The notes: a model not told the origin generated them from the letters alone. A stretch of DNA of 64,000 nt from Planosporangium thailandense (GCF_011947195.1 NZ_JAATVY010000026.1:1-64000); one strand, 5' to 3'. Shown: positions 50,381 through 59,263, counted from the stretch's first letter. Numbers and translations are program-made.

Positions 50381-51970
50381 ATGCGGGACCCGTGGTGGGT
50401 GGCCGACGTGGTGTCGTCGTACGGCGACCCGGCGGCCCAGCACACCGATCGGCCCGCCCACACCTACCTGCGCGGCAACGGTACGGCCGTGACGCTGAGC
50501 CGGGCGCAACTGCACAAGCTGGTCAGCCACCGCGCCGGGGCGTTCGCCGCGCGGGGTGTCACCGCCGGTGACCGGGTGGCGCTGATCGCCGGCGAGCCCG
50601 AGGCGTTCATGCCGACGTTCCTGGCGCTGCTCTGGCTCGGTGCGGTGCCCGTGCCGCTGCCGCCGCCACCCGCGCTGGGGCGCCGCGACGCGTGGCGCTG
50701 TGGCATCGACGAGTCGCTCGGGCTGGTACGGCCCCGGCTCGTCTGCGGCCCGGCCGGGACGCTCGACCTGCTGGAGGCGGGGACAACGGCCGTCGCCGTC
50801 GAGGATCTCGCCGAAGCCGAAGCGGATGTCGACGCCTACCCGGCCCCGGTGCCGCTGCCGCCCGACGCGCCCGCGTACGCGCAGTTCACCAGCGGCAGCA
50901 CGGGCCGGCCGCGGGCCGTCCTCGCCACCCGCCGGTCGCTGGCCGCCAACTGCGCGGCCATCACCGCCGGCATCGCGCTGGACGGCGACCGCGACGTGGG
51001 CGTGTGCTGGCTGCCACTGCACCACGACATGGGCCTGGTCGGGTTCGGCTGCGCCGCGATGACGGCCGGGGTACCCGTGGTCTTCCTGCCGACCGCGACG
51101 TTCCTGCGCGACCCCGGCGTCTGGATGCGCACCGTGTCGGCGTACCGCGGCACGGTGACGTTCGGGCCGACCTTCGCGTACGGGCTGGCCGCCCGGCGGG
51201 CGCGGCCCGACGACGTCGGCTCGATGGACCTGTCGTGCGTCCGCGTCCTCGGCTGCGGAGCGGAACCGATCAACGCCGCGACCCTCGAGCGGTTCCTCGC
51301 CGCGTACGCCCCGGCCGGGCTCGACGCGGCCGCGCTGACCCCCTGTTACGGCCTGGCCGAGGCGACCCTGGCGGTGAGCTTCGCCCGCGGCCTGCGTACC
51401 GCCGAGGACGGGACGGTCGACTGCGGCCGACCTGTGCCCGGGCACGAGGTGGCCGTTGTCGACGCCTCCGGCGCTCCGGCGGCACCCGGCGCGGTCGGGG
51501 AGGTCTGGGTACGGGGCCCGTCGGTCGCGGGCGGGTATTTCGGCGAGTCGGCGCCTGAGACGTTCGGCCCGGACGGCTGGCTGCGCACCGGCGACCTCGG
51601 CTACCTCGACGGTGGCAGCCTCTACCTCACCGGTCGCGCCAAGGACCTGCTGGTCGTCCGCGGTGCCAACACCGACCCGCAGCGCGTGGAGTGGGCGGCG
51701 GCCACCGTCCCGGGGGTGCGCGAAGGTGGGGTCGTCGCGTTCACCCGGCCGGGCGCCGACACCGAGGAGGTGGTGGTCGTCGTCGAGTGCGCCCCGAACG
51801 CGCCCGAAGGCATCCCCGACGCGGTACGCGCCGCGGTGGCGGAACCGCTCGGCCTCTCCGTGACCGACGTCGTACGCGTGCGGCCCGGCACCGTGCCGAA
51901 GACGACCTCGGGCAAGCCGCGCCGGCAGGAGACTCGCCGGCGCTACCTCGCCGGGGAGCTGGTGCGCTGA
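50381..51970 (+). CDS. Fatty acyl-AMP ligase (FAAL-like)
   Basis: 529-residue acyl-adenylate enzyme. The phosphate loop is TSGSTGRPRA (170-179), the A5-type motif PCYGLAEATL (321-330), then TGD (403-405) and GRAKDLLVVRG (418-428). The GCGAEPI segment and the form of the GRAKDLL region resemble FAALs, which load fatty acids onto carrier proteins rather than CoA. The catalytic Lys of the C-terminal lobe lies in TSGKPRRQETR. ATG 50381 has GGGAGGAG about 4 nt upstream. Its stop overlaps the ATG of the next gene (TGATG). Predicted role: activate a free fatty acid and transfer it to the ACP two genes downstream. FAAL against CoA-ligase is inferred from motifs and context. Confidence 0.9.
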   Translation: MRDPWWVADVVSSYGDPAAQHTDRPAHTYLRGNGTAVTLSRAQLHKLVSHRAGAFAARGVTAGDRVALIAGEPEAFMPTFLALLWLGAVPVPLPPPPALGRRDAWRCGIDESLGLVRPRLVCGPAGTLDLLEAGTTAVAVEDLAEAEADVDAYPAPVPLPPDAPAYAQFTSGSTGRPRAVLATRRSLAANCAAITAGIALDGDRDVGVCWLPLHHDMGLVGFGCAAMTAGVPVVFLPTATFLRDPGVWMRTVSAYRGTVTFGPTFAYGLAARRARPDDVGSMDLSCVRVLGCGAEPINAATLERFLAAYAPAGLDAAALTPCYGLAEATLAVSFARGLRTAEDGTVDCGRPVPGHEVAVVDASGAPAAPGAVGEVWVRGPSVAGGYFGESAPETFGPDGWLRTGDLGYLDGGSLYLTGRAKDLLVVRGANTDPQRVEWAAATVPGVREGGVVAFTRPGADTEEVVVVVECAPNAPEGIPDAVRAAVAEPLGLSVTDVVRVRPGTVPKTTSGKPRRQETRRRYLAGELVR

Positions 51971-52824
51971 TGTCGGACAAGGCCGAGGTCGCCGTCAGCT
52001 ACGACGTCGACAACGAGTTCTTCCGGCTGTGGCTGGACCGGCGGATGAACTACACGTGCGCCGTGTTCGACGACACCGACGACCTGGACGCCGCGCAGGT
52101 GGCCAAGCTGGATGTGCTCTACCGGTACGGCCACGTCCGCCCGGATTCGCGGGTACTCGACATCGGCTGCGGCTGGGGCGCGAACCTGGAGTACCTGGCC
52201 GTCGACCGCGGCGTACGCGAGGCGCACGGCATCACGCTGTCGGAGGCGCAGCACGCCGAGATCGTGCGCCGCAACCTGCCCGGTGTGACCGCGTCCTGTG
52301 TGGACTACCGCGACTACGTTCCGCCGGTGCGCTTCGACACCATCATGTCCATCTGCATGATCGAGCACGTCTGCACCCCGCAGCAGGCGCGCGCAGGTGA
52401 AGCCGTCGCCCGGTACCGCGACTACTTCCGGCGGGCCTGGGAGTGGAGCCGGCCGGGCGCCCACTTCGCGCTCCAGTGCATTCTGCGCAACCGGGCGCCC
52501 CGGCTGGCCGCCGACATCCGCGAGATCGGCTGGGTCACGTACCAGATCTTCCCCGGCGGCATCACGCCCCGGATGGAGGACATCGTGCAGGCGGTCAACC
52601 CGTACTGGGAGATCGTCGAGGTGCGCACCCGGCGCGAGGACTACCGGCGGACCTGCGAGCACTGGCGCAGCCGGCTGCGCGGGCACGCCGACGAGATCCG
52701 GCGTCGCTGGGGCGATCACCTGTTGGCTGACTACGACCGGTACCTGACCGCCTGCATCCGGGCGTTCGAGATGCACTACCAGTCGCTGGCGCAGTGGTCG
52801 CTGCGCCGCATCGATGAGATCTAG
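51970..52824 (+). CDS. Cyclopropane-fatty-acid-synthase family methyltransferase
   Basis: 284 residues. The SAM-binding motif is VLDIGCGWGANLE (62-74), preceded by the family start YDVDNEFFRLWLDRRMNYTC, which resembles mycolic-acid and cyclopropane synthases. These enzymes add a methylene or methyl to a double bond of an acyl chain, in mycobacteria on acyl-ACP substrates. Here the next genes are an ACP and a desaturase, so a desaturated acyl-ACP is the likely substrate, giving a cyclopropane or mid-chain methyl group. Which product forms cannot be read from sequence. It overlaps the ligase gene by one base. Confidence 0.9.
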   Translation: MSDKAEVAVSYDVDNEFFRLWLDRRMNYTCAVFDDTDDLDAAQVAKLDVLYRYGHVRPDSRVLDIGCGWGANLEYLAVDRGVREAHGITLSEAQHAEIVRRNLPGVTASCVDYRDYVPPVRFDTIMSICMIEHVCTPQQARAGEAVARYRDYFRRAWEWSRPGAHFALQCILRNRAPRLAADIREIGWVTYQIFPGGITPRMEDIVQAVNPYWEIVEVRTRREDYRRTCEHWRSRLRGHADEIRRRWGDHLLADYDRYLTACIRAFEMHYQSLAQWSLRRIDEI

Positions 52825-52831
52825 GAGTGCC

Positions 52832-53083
52832 GTGTCCACCGAAGAACTGCTCGCGCTGATCAGGACGGGAATCGCCGACGTGACCGGGCGGCCCGCTCCG
52901 GCGCTGGACATCGACACCGGGATCGAGGCGCTCGGGCTGGACTCGTTGCAGACCCTGGAGCTGGTCTCGTGGGCCGAGGAGCGGCTGGCGATCCGGGTGC
53001 CCGACGAGGAGCTGGCGACGGTACGCAGCATCGGCGACCTCACCGGAGCGCTGTCCGCCCGGCTGCCCGGGGAGCCCCGGTGA
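52832..53083 (+). CDS. Acyl carrier protein
   Basis: 83-residue free ACP with the phosphopantetheine attachment motif GLDSLQTLEL (Ser in LDSL, about residue 36). GTG 52832 has AGGAG 5 nt upstream; an in-frame ATG at 52814 overlaps the methyltransferase end and is less likely. The stop codon overlaps the desaturase GTG by 4 bp (GTGA). It most likely carries the acyl chain made by the adenylating enzyme through desaturation and methylation. A phosphopantetheinyl transferase gene at 26444 could activate it. Confidence 0.93.
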   Translation: MSTEELLALIRTGIADVTGRPAPALDIDTGIEALGLDSLQTLELVSWAEERLAIRVPDEELATVRSIGDLTGALSARLPGEPR

Positions 53084-53919
53084 CCAGCCGGGCACTGCGG
53101 GAGGCGTTCCACCGCGAGTACCTGACGTTCTTCGAACGGGCCGAGCGAACCCGCCGCTGGAACGTCTTCACCGACGTCGACTGGGATCAGCTGGCCGGGC
53201 ACCAGCCCGATCCCCGGCTGACGCTGTGTGCGGAGACGTTCTGCGGCGTGGAGATGTACCTGCCCGACTACCTCCGCGCCCACCTCGAGCTGATGCGCGG
53301 CGACTACGGCCGGGCCTGGTTCGCGGCCAACTGGGGCTACGAGGAGGCCAAGCACTCGCTCGTGCTGCGCGAGTACCTGCGGCGCAGTGGCGCGCGCGGC
53401 GACGACGAGCTGCACGACTACACCGAGGCGGTGTTGGCGCGCACCTGGCAGGCCCCGTACGACGACGGCCGCCGCATGACCATCTACGGCGCGCTGCAGG
53501 AGATGACGACGTTTGTCATCTACCGCAAGCAGCGCGGTTGGGCCGGGCAGCTCGGCGACCCGGTGCTGCCGGAGATCTACCGGCTGATCGGCCGGGACGA
53601 GATGGCGCACTCCAGGTTCTATCTGAAGATGATCGAGCTGCACCTAGCGGAGGACCGCGACGGCACCCTCGCCGACCTCGCCTTCGTACTGCGTACCTTC
53701 CGGATGCCGGCGGAGGACCTGCTGCCCGACTACGACAGCCGCATCGAGGTGATGCGCGCGGCCGGCGTCGACCGCGGCGTGTTCCTGGCCGAGGTCGTGC
53801 TGCCGCTGCTCAAGGAGCTGGGGTTGACCCGCCACGATCTGCCGCGGGTACCGGCCGAGGCGGTCACCGAGATCCCCGGCCCGCCCGGGCTGCTGACACA
53901 GGCCGGCGCGAAGCGATGA
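53080..53919 (+). CDS. Di-iron acyl-ACP desaturase
   Basis: 279 residues of the ferritin-like acyl-ACP desaturase family (DesA type). The iron ligands are complete: Glu58, Glu89 with His92 (EEAKH), Glu141, and Glu174 with His177 (DEMAH), in the order of the plant stearoyl-ACP desaturase. It should introduce a cis double bond into an ACP-bound acyl chain using O2 and reduced ferredoxin. GTG 53080 overlaps the ACP stop and the gene ends within the ATG of the KS fusion (ATGA), so the operon is fully coupled. No ferredoxin gene is nearby. Confidence 0.92.
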   Translation: MTSRALREAFHREYLTFFERAERTRRWNVFTDVDWDQLAGHQPDPRLTLCAETFCGVEMYLPDYLRAHLELMRGDYGRAWFAANWGYEEAKHSLVLREYLRRSGARGDDELHDYTEAVLARTWQAPYDDGRRMTIYGALQEMTTFVIYRKQRGWAGQLGDPVLPEIYRLIGRDEMAHSRFYLKMIELHLAEDRDGTLADLAFVLRTFRMPAEDLLPDYDSRIEVMRAAGVDRGVFLAEVVLPLLKELGLTRHDLPRVPAEAVTEIPGPPGLLTQAGAKR

Positions 53920-56840
53920 GCGAGCGCAGCGAACCCATCGCCGTCGTCGGCATGGCCTGCCGGTTCCCCGGCGGCGAGGACCTCGACGGGTACTGGGACC
54001 TCATCCGCACCGGGCGGGTGGCGACGGCACCCGTGTCGCCGGACCGATGGCGGCACGGCTGGCTGCACGATGCGGATGACCTGCGCGCCGCCGACTTCGC
54101 GTACACCGACGTCGTCGCCCACCTGGCGGACGTCGACAGCTTCGCGGCGCAGCGGTACGCGCTCGCACCCCGCCGGATCGAGGTCACCGACCCGCAGCAC
54201 CGCCTGCTGGTCACGCTGACCGACGACGCGCTGCGCGACGCCGGCCTCGGCGCGATCCCGCGAGACCGTACCGGCGTCTACGTCGGCGCGTCCGTCAGCG
54301 AGTACAAGGATCTGCTGACCAGCCGGATCCGGGCCCGGCAGATGGCCGCCGGCGAGTTCGGCGCGCCGCTCGACGCCGACGCGGCCCGGGCGGCGGTCGA
54401 TGGCGTGGCGCCGCCGCGCGCGTACACGATCCCCGGCACCCTGCTCAACATGGCGGCCGCGACCGTCAGCGCGGTGTTCGACTTCAGCGGCCCGAGCTTC
54501 GTCGTCGACGCCGCGTGCGCGTCCGCGCTCGTGGCGCTGCACGAGGCGGTGGTGCACCTGCGCGCCGGCGAGTGCGACCTCGCGGTCGCCGGCGGCGTCT
54601 ACCTCAACCTCGTACCGGACAACCTCATCGGGTTCTCGCGCATCGGTGCGGTGTCGCGGGCCGGCGTGTGCCGGCCGTTCGACCGGCGGGCCGACGGGTT
54701 CGTGCTCGGCGAGGGCGCCGGCGTGGTCGTCCTCAAGCGCCTCGCCGACGCTCTCCGCGACGGCGACCGGCCGTACGCGGTGATCCGAGGTACCGGCTGC
54801 GCCAACGACGGACGGGCCGAGGGCCCGATGACGCCCCGACTGGAAGGACAGGTCACATGCCTGCGGCGGGCGTACCGCGACGCCGCCGTCGACCCGGCCG
54901 CGGTCGGCTTCGTCGAGTGCCACGGCACCGCCACCCCGGCCGGTGACGCGGTCGAACTCGCGGCCCTGCGCGAGGTGTTCGGCGCGGGCGGCGCGACCGA
55001 GGTCTCCTCGGTGAAGGCCAACATCGGCCACACCATGTCGGCCGCCGGCATCGCGGGCCTGATCAAGGCCGTGCTGGTGCTGCGGCACGCGACCGTGCCG
55101 CCGCAGGTGGGCTGCGACGAGCCGGACCCGATGCTGGGGTCGCTGCGGGTGTCGGACACCGCCCGGCCGTGGGCGCGGAACCCCGGTGCGCCCCGGCGGG
55201 CCGGGGTCAGCTCGTTCGGCTTCGGCGGCACCAACGTCCACGTGGTGCTGGAGGAGGCGCCCGGCGCCCCGCACCCGGTCACGTCGTCCCCGCGGGATGG
55301 CCAGGCCACCCGGTATTGGGCGGTCCGCCGGGGGAGCGCGCCGGCGAGCCCCGACGTCCGGGGTGAGCCGGCGGGCTCGTCGGTGCCGGCGCCCACCGCC
55401 GACGCGCTGATGGCGGCGATCGCGAGCGCCGGGGCGTACCCCGAGGACTCGCTGCGGCCCGACCAGGCCCTGGTCGACGACCTCGGCTTCGACTCGCTGA
55501 TGCTGCTCGAACTCGAGGAGCACCTGGCGAAGGCGTACCCGGGTCTCGACCGGCTGCCGGACGAACTGCTGCAGCGCACCACGACCATCGCGGAGGTCGC
55601 CGCCTGGCTGGACCGGCACGCCGGCCCGCCGGTGGCGCACACCGAGCCGCTGGTCGATGACCGGTTGCCCGAGTTGGCGGCGCTCGGCGACCGGCTGTCG
55701 CTCGCCGAGCGGCTGGGCGTGCCCAACCCGTACTTCGTCGCCCATGACGGTGCGTTGGGCGCGACGACCGTCGTCGACGGCGCGGAGCTGATCGACTTCT
55801 CCGGCTACGACTATCTGGGCCTGGCCACCGACCCCGCCGTGGTGGCCGCCGCCGCCGAAGCCGTCGCGCGCTACGGGACCTCGGTGTCGGCCAGCCGCGT
55901 CGCCTCGGGCGAGCGTCCCCTGCACCGCGACCTGGAGGCGGAGATCGCGGACCTGCTCGGCGCCGAGGCCGCGCTGACGATGGTCAGCGGCCACGCCACG
56001 AACGTCGGCGTGCTGGGGCATCTGCTGCGCCCGGGTGATCTCGCCCTGCACGACGCGCTCGCCCACGACAGCATCCTGCAGGGGATCCGGCTGTCGGGGG
56101 CGTCGCGCCGACCGTTCCCGCACAACGACCTGGCCGCGCTCGACCGGCTGTTGACCGACCTTGCGCCGCGCCATCGGCGGGTCGTCGTCGCCGTCGAGGG
56201 CGTGTACAGCATGGACGGCGACCTCGCCGACCTGCCCGCCCTGGTGGAGCTGCGCCGCCGCCACGGCTTCCTGCTCTATGTCGACGAGGCGCACAGCGTC
56301 GGCGTGCTCGGCGCGACCGGTCGGGGCGCCGGCGAGCACTGGGACGTCGCGGCGTCCGATGTGGACATCTGGATGGGTACGCTGTCGAAGGCCCTCGCCA
56401 GCTGCGGCGGGTACGTCGCGGGCGAGGCCCGGCTCATCGAGTACCTGCGGTACACCACCCCCGGTTTCGTCTACAGCGTCGGCCTTCCGCCGGCGGCAGG
56501 CGCGGCGGCCCTGGCCGCGCTCCGCCGCCTGCGGGCCGAGCCCGGGCGGGTGGCCCGGCTGACCGCCAACACCGCGCTCTTCCGGCGCCTCGCGGCCGAG
56601 GCCGGGCTGGCCGTCGGGTCCGGCACGGCCCCGGTCGTGCCGGTCCTCACGGGCGGTTCGTCCGGCGCGCTGCTGCTGGCCGACCGGATGCGCCGGCGCG
56701 GGGTCAACGTGCAGCCGATCCTGTACCCGGCCGTCGAGGACTCCGCGGCGCGGCTGCGCTTCTTCATCAACGCCAGCCACACCCCGCAACAGCTCGAGGA
56801 CACGGTCGCGGCGCTGGCCGCCGAGGTCGCGAGCCTGTGA
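53916..56840 (+). CDS. Ketosynthase-ACP-alpha-oxoamine synthase fusion
   Basis: 974 residues in three parts. A PKS-type ketosynthase (about 5-445) has the catalytic Cys201 in DAACASAL, His336 in ECHGTAT and His372 in NIGH. An ACP (about 495-570) has LGFDSLML with Ser527. A PLP-dependent alpha-oxoamine synthase (about 585-970) has DEAHSVGVLG (790-799) and the Schiff-base Lys825 in GTLSKAL, like 8-amino-7-oxononanoate and 5-aminolevulinate synthases and serine palmitoyltransferase. There is no acyltransferase domain, so any malonyl unit must come in trans. Alpha-oxoamine synthases join an acyl thioester to an amino acid with loss of CO2. Here the acyl chain would come from the attached ACP. The ATG overlaps the desaturase stop. 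The amino acid is unknown. Confidence 0.93.
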   Translation: MSERSEPIAVVGMACRFPGGEDLDGYWDLIRTGRVATAPVSPDRWRHGWLHDADDLRAADFAYTDVVAHLADVDSFAAQRYALAPRRIEVTDPQHRLLVTLTDDALRDAGLGAIPRDRTGVYVGASVSEYKDLLTSRIRARQMAAGEFGAPLDADAARAAVDGVAPPRAYTIPGTLLNMAAATVSAVFDFSGPSFVVDAACASALVALHEAVVHLRAGECDLAVAGGVYLNLVPDNLIGFSRIGAVSRAGVCRPFDRRADGFVLGEGAGVVVLKRLADALRDGDRPYAVIRGTGCANDGRAEGPMTPRLEGQVTCLRRAYRDAAVDPAAVGFVECHGTATPAGDAVELAALREVFGAGGATEVSSVKANIGHTMSAAGIAGLIKAVLVLRHATVPPQVGCDEPDPMLGSLRVSDTARPWARNPGAPRRAGVSSFGFGGTNVHVVLEEAPGAPHPVTSSPRDGQATRYWAVRRGSAPASPDVRGEPAGSSVPAPTADALMAAIASAGAYPEDSLRPDQALVDDLGFDSLMLLELEEHLAKAYPGLDRLPDELLQRTTTIAEVAAWLDRHAGPPVAHTEPLVDDRLPELAALGDRLSLAERLGVPNPYFVAHDGALGATTVVDGAELIDFSGYDYLGLATDPAVVAAAAEAVARYGTSVSASRVASGERPLHRDLEAEIADLLGAEAALTMVSGHATNVGVLGHLLRPGDLALHDALAHDSILQGIRLSGASRRPFPHNDLAALDRLLTDLAPRHRRVVVAVEGVYSMDGDLADLPALVELRRRHGFLLYVDEAHSVGVLGATGRGAGEHWDVAASDVDIWMGTLSKALASCGGYVAGEARLIEYLRYTTPGFVYSVGLPPAAGAAALAALRRLRAEPGRVARLTANTALFRRLAAEAGLAVGSGTAPVVPVLTGGSSGALLLADRMRRRGVNVQPILYPAVEDSAARLRFFINASHTPQQLEDTVAALAAEVASL

Positions 56841-56908
56841 CGTTGAACGGCGTGGATTGAACGGTGTCATCGCCGGGTATCCAGTGACTGTCGCAACGGG
56901 ACGGCCGG

Positions 56909-57892
56909 ATGAGGGCGGTGATGTCGATGAGCGCGGTCGCGGCCGAAGCCGTTGCTGCCGGCGCCGTCACGGTGGGTACCGTCGCGGTGGTCGCGCACCG
57001 CGGGAAGAAGCTCGGTGGCGGGCTCGACGAGCTGCGCACGCTGGTCAGCGGGTACGGCGTCGACCGGATCGTCTGGTACGAGGTCGCCAAGAGCGCGAAG
57101 GCGCCCAAGAAGGCGCGCAAGGCGCTCAAGCAGGGCGCGGAGCTGGTCTTCGTGTGGGGCGGCGACGGGATGGTCCAGCGCTGCGCCGACGCGCTGGCCG
57201 GTTCGGGCGCCACGCTGGCCATCGTGCCCGCCGGCACGGCCAACATGCTCGCGTCCAACCTCGGTATCCCGCGTGACCTGGCCGCTGCCGTGCGGATCGG
57301 GTTCGAGGGCCGGCGCCGCGCCCTCGACCTGGGAAAGGTCAACGGCGAGCACTTCGCGGTTATGGCCGGCGCCGGTTTCGACGGCGCGCTCATCCGCGAC
57401 GCCGACCGGTCGCTCAAGGACAGGGCCGGCCGGCTGGCGTACGTGTGGACCGCGCTCAGGCACGTGCGCGACGATCCGGTACGGGCCAGGATCCGCGTCG
57501 ACGGGACAACGTGGTTCGACGGCAAGGCGAGCTGCGTCCTGTTGGGCAACGTGGGCACCATCACCGGTGGCATCCGGGCGTTCGACGACGCGCGCCTCGA
57601 CGACGGTTGGCTCGAGGTAGGGGTCGCCACGGCACGGGGCGCGGTGCAGTGGGCCCGTACCCTCGGGCGGATGGTCGCCGGCCGGACCGCGCGGTCACCG
57701 CTGGTGCGCATCACCCGCGCGAAGGCGGTCGACGTGAAGCTGCGTAAACCGATGACGTACGAGCTGGACGGCGGGGCGCGCGGGCCGACCACGCGGCTGA
57801 AGGTACGGATCAGACCTGCCGCGATCACCGTGTGCGTGCCCGCGGACCGGTACGGGCATGGTTCCGCCGCCGTGCCTTCCACCCGATCCTGA
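56909..57892 (+). CDS. Diacylglycerol/sphingosine kinase-family lipid kinase
   Basis: 327 residues of the DAGK_cat family. The nucleotide-binding loop is GGDGM (84-88) in place of GGDGT, followed by PAGTANMLASNLGIP (107-121), and a C-terminal beta domain with YELDGG. A weak hydrophobic N terminus (about 8-30) may help membrane contact. The family phosphorylates lipid hydroxyl groups (diacylglycerol, sphingosine, ceramide). It starts 68 bp after the KS-AOS gene on the same strand, so an amino-alcohol lipid product is a natural substrate, but the same family occurs outside such clusters. ATG 56909 is the first of three close Met codons. The gap before it holds a TTGAACGGYGT direct repeat (56843-56867). 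Confidence 0.88.
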   Translation: MRAVMSMSAVAAEAVAAGAVTVGTVAVVAHRGKKLGGGLDELRTLVSGYGVDRIVWYEVAKSAKAPKKARKALKQGAELVFVWGGDGMVQRCADALAGSGATLAIVPAGTANMLASNLGIPRDLAAAVRIGFEGRRRALDLGKVNGEHFAVMAGAGFDGALIRDADRSLKDRAGRLAYVWTALRHVRDDPVRARIRVDGTTWFDGKASCVLLGNVGTITGGIRAFDDARLDDGWLEVGVATARGAVQWARTLGRMVAGRTARSPLVRITRAKAVDVKLRKPMTYELDGGARGPTTRLKVRIRPAAITVCVPADRYGHGSAAVPSTRS

Positions 57893-57915
57893 CGGGTCAT
57901 CGAGCGGTACCCCGC

Positions 57916-58584
57916 TCAGGGCCGGCGCCGGTACCCGTCGTGCGCGTGCGCGGCGGCGGACCGGTCGAGCAGCACCGCGACGTCCTCGTCGGTGGTGGGG
58001 CTGAAGTCGTCGTAGAACTGGCCGACCGCGTGGAACTGGAGCGGCTGCAGCACACACACGACCTCGTCGGCCACGTCCGACATCGCCTCCACCGCCGAGG
58101 GCGGCGCCACCGGTACGGCCAGCACGACGCGGTCAGCGCCCTGTTCGCGGGCAACCTGGCAGGCCACCCGCGCGGTCGCGCCGGTCGCGATGCCGTCGTC
58201 GACGACGACGGCGGTCCGGCCGGACAGGTCGGTGCGCCGCCGGTCGCCCCGCAGGCGCTCGACGCGCTCGGCCAGCTCGGTCCGGGCGGTCTCGGCAGCG
58301 GCGGCCAGCTCCGCGGCCTGGATCTGGGCGGCCTGTATCACCGCCGAGTTGACGATCATGGCGCCGTCCTCGCCCACGGCGCCCATCGCGAGCTCCGGCT
58401 GCCACGGCACGCCGACCTTTCGTACGACGATCACGTCGAGCGGCGCGTCCAGGGCGTGCGCCACCTCGAACGCGACGGGTACTCCGCCGCGGGGCAGCCC
58501 CAGGACCACGACGTCCTCGGCGCGAAGATGCGCCAGTCTGAGCGCCAGTTGACGTCCCGCATCGACTCGGTCCCGGAAAATCAC
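57916..58584 (-). CDS. Phosphoribosyltransferase family protein
   Basis: 222 residues of the type I PRTase fold. The PRPP-binding motif is VVVDDGIATGATA, and the N-terminal part has FRDRVDAGRQLALRL and LGLPRGGVPVAFEVA. Such stand-alone actinobacterial enzymes are often found with stress genes, and the acceptor base is unknown. GTG 58584 is supported by AGAGGA 5 nt upstream; the open frame runs 37 codons further upstream. It converges with the lipid kinase gene (23 bp between stops), so it is not part of the lipid operon. Confidence 0.88.
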   Translation of the reverse strand: MIFRDRVDAGRQLALRLAHLRAEDVVVLGLPRGGVPVAFEVAHALDAPLDVIVVRKVGVPWQPELAMGAVGEDGAMIVNSAVIQAAQIQAAELAAAAETARTELAERVERLRGDRRRTDLSGRTAVVVDDGIATGATARVACQVAREQGADRVVLAVPVAPPSAVEAMSDVADEVVCVLQPLQFHAVGQFYDDFSPTTDEDVAVLLDRSAAAHAHDGYRRRP

Positions 58585-58727
58585 GTCGGTCCTCTCACCC
58601 GGAGCGGTTCCTTCCAGCCTGCGGGCAGGCCATGGGGCCGCGCAGGGCAGAAAGTCCCGTAAACCGGCCCGGCGACCGGTGACTACCGGCCGCAACCGCC
58701 CGCCCGAGCGTTCGCCATCATGTCCGG

Positions 58728-59258
58728 ATGCGTATCGAACTCCTCCGGGCCGCCGACCCCGCCGACTCCGCCGACCCCGCCGCCCCGGCCGTCGCCGACC
58801 AGCTCGCGGACGTGCTCGTCGACTGCGTCGCCGGTGGGGCCAGCGTCGGATTCCTGGCGCCGCTCGGTCACGAGGAGGCCCGCTCCTGGTGGCGCGCCGT
58901 GCTGCCGGACCCGGACACGCTGACCTGGGTGGCCCGCGACGACCGGGACCGCGTCATCGGCACGGTCCGGCTGGTGCTCGCGACCCAGTCGAACGGCGGC
59001 CACCGGGCGGAGGTGTCCAAGCTGCTGGTACACCGCGACGCCCGGGGACGCGGCTGCGCCACGGCGCTGATGACGGCGCTCGAGGACACCGCGCAGCGGC
59101 TCGGGCGTACCGTCCTGGTGCTCGACACGCAGACCGGCAGCCCGGCCGAACGCCTCTACGAGCGCCTGGGGTGGCAGCGGGTCGGCGTGGTCGACGACTA
59201 CGCCGCGACCCCGGACGGGCGGCTGGATCCGACCACCATCATGACCAAGCGGCTTTGA
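58728..59258 (+). CDS. GNAT family N-acetyltransferase
   Basis: 176 residues. The acetyl-CoA motif is HRDARGRGCATALM, preceded by VARDDRDRVIGTVRLVLA and followed by the C-terminal strand RLYERLGWQRVGVV. The substrate is unknown. A Pro/Ala/Asp-rich stretch at about 10-22 (DPADSADPAAPA) comes from short DNA repeats of GCCGACCCC type. ATG 58728 is the start. It ends 5 bp before the convergent kinase gene. Confidence 0.9.
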   Translation: MRIELLRAADPADSADPAAPAVADQLADVLVDCVAGGASVGFLAPLGHEEARSWWRAVLPDPDTLTWVARDDRDRVIGTVRLVLATQSNGGHRAEVSKLLVHRDARGRGCATALMTALEDTAQRLGRTVLVLDTQTGSPAERLYERLGWQRVGVVDDYAATPDGRLDPTTIMTKRL

Positions 59259-59263
59259 CGCCG

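Noticed and set aside
53730-56870. 1046-codon open frame on the minus strand opposite the KS-ACP-AOS gene
   Set aside because: It is a GC-rich antisense shadow: the plus-strand frame carries all catalytic motifs of three families, the minus frame has none and is Arg/Gly/Ala/His-rich.
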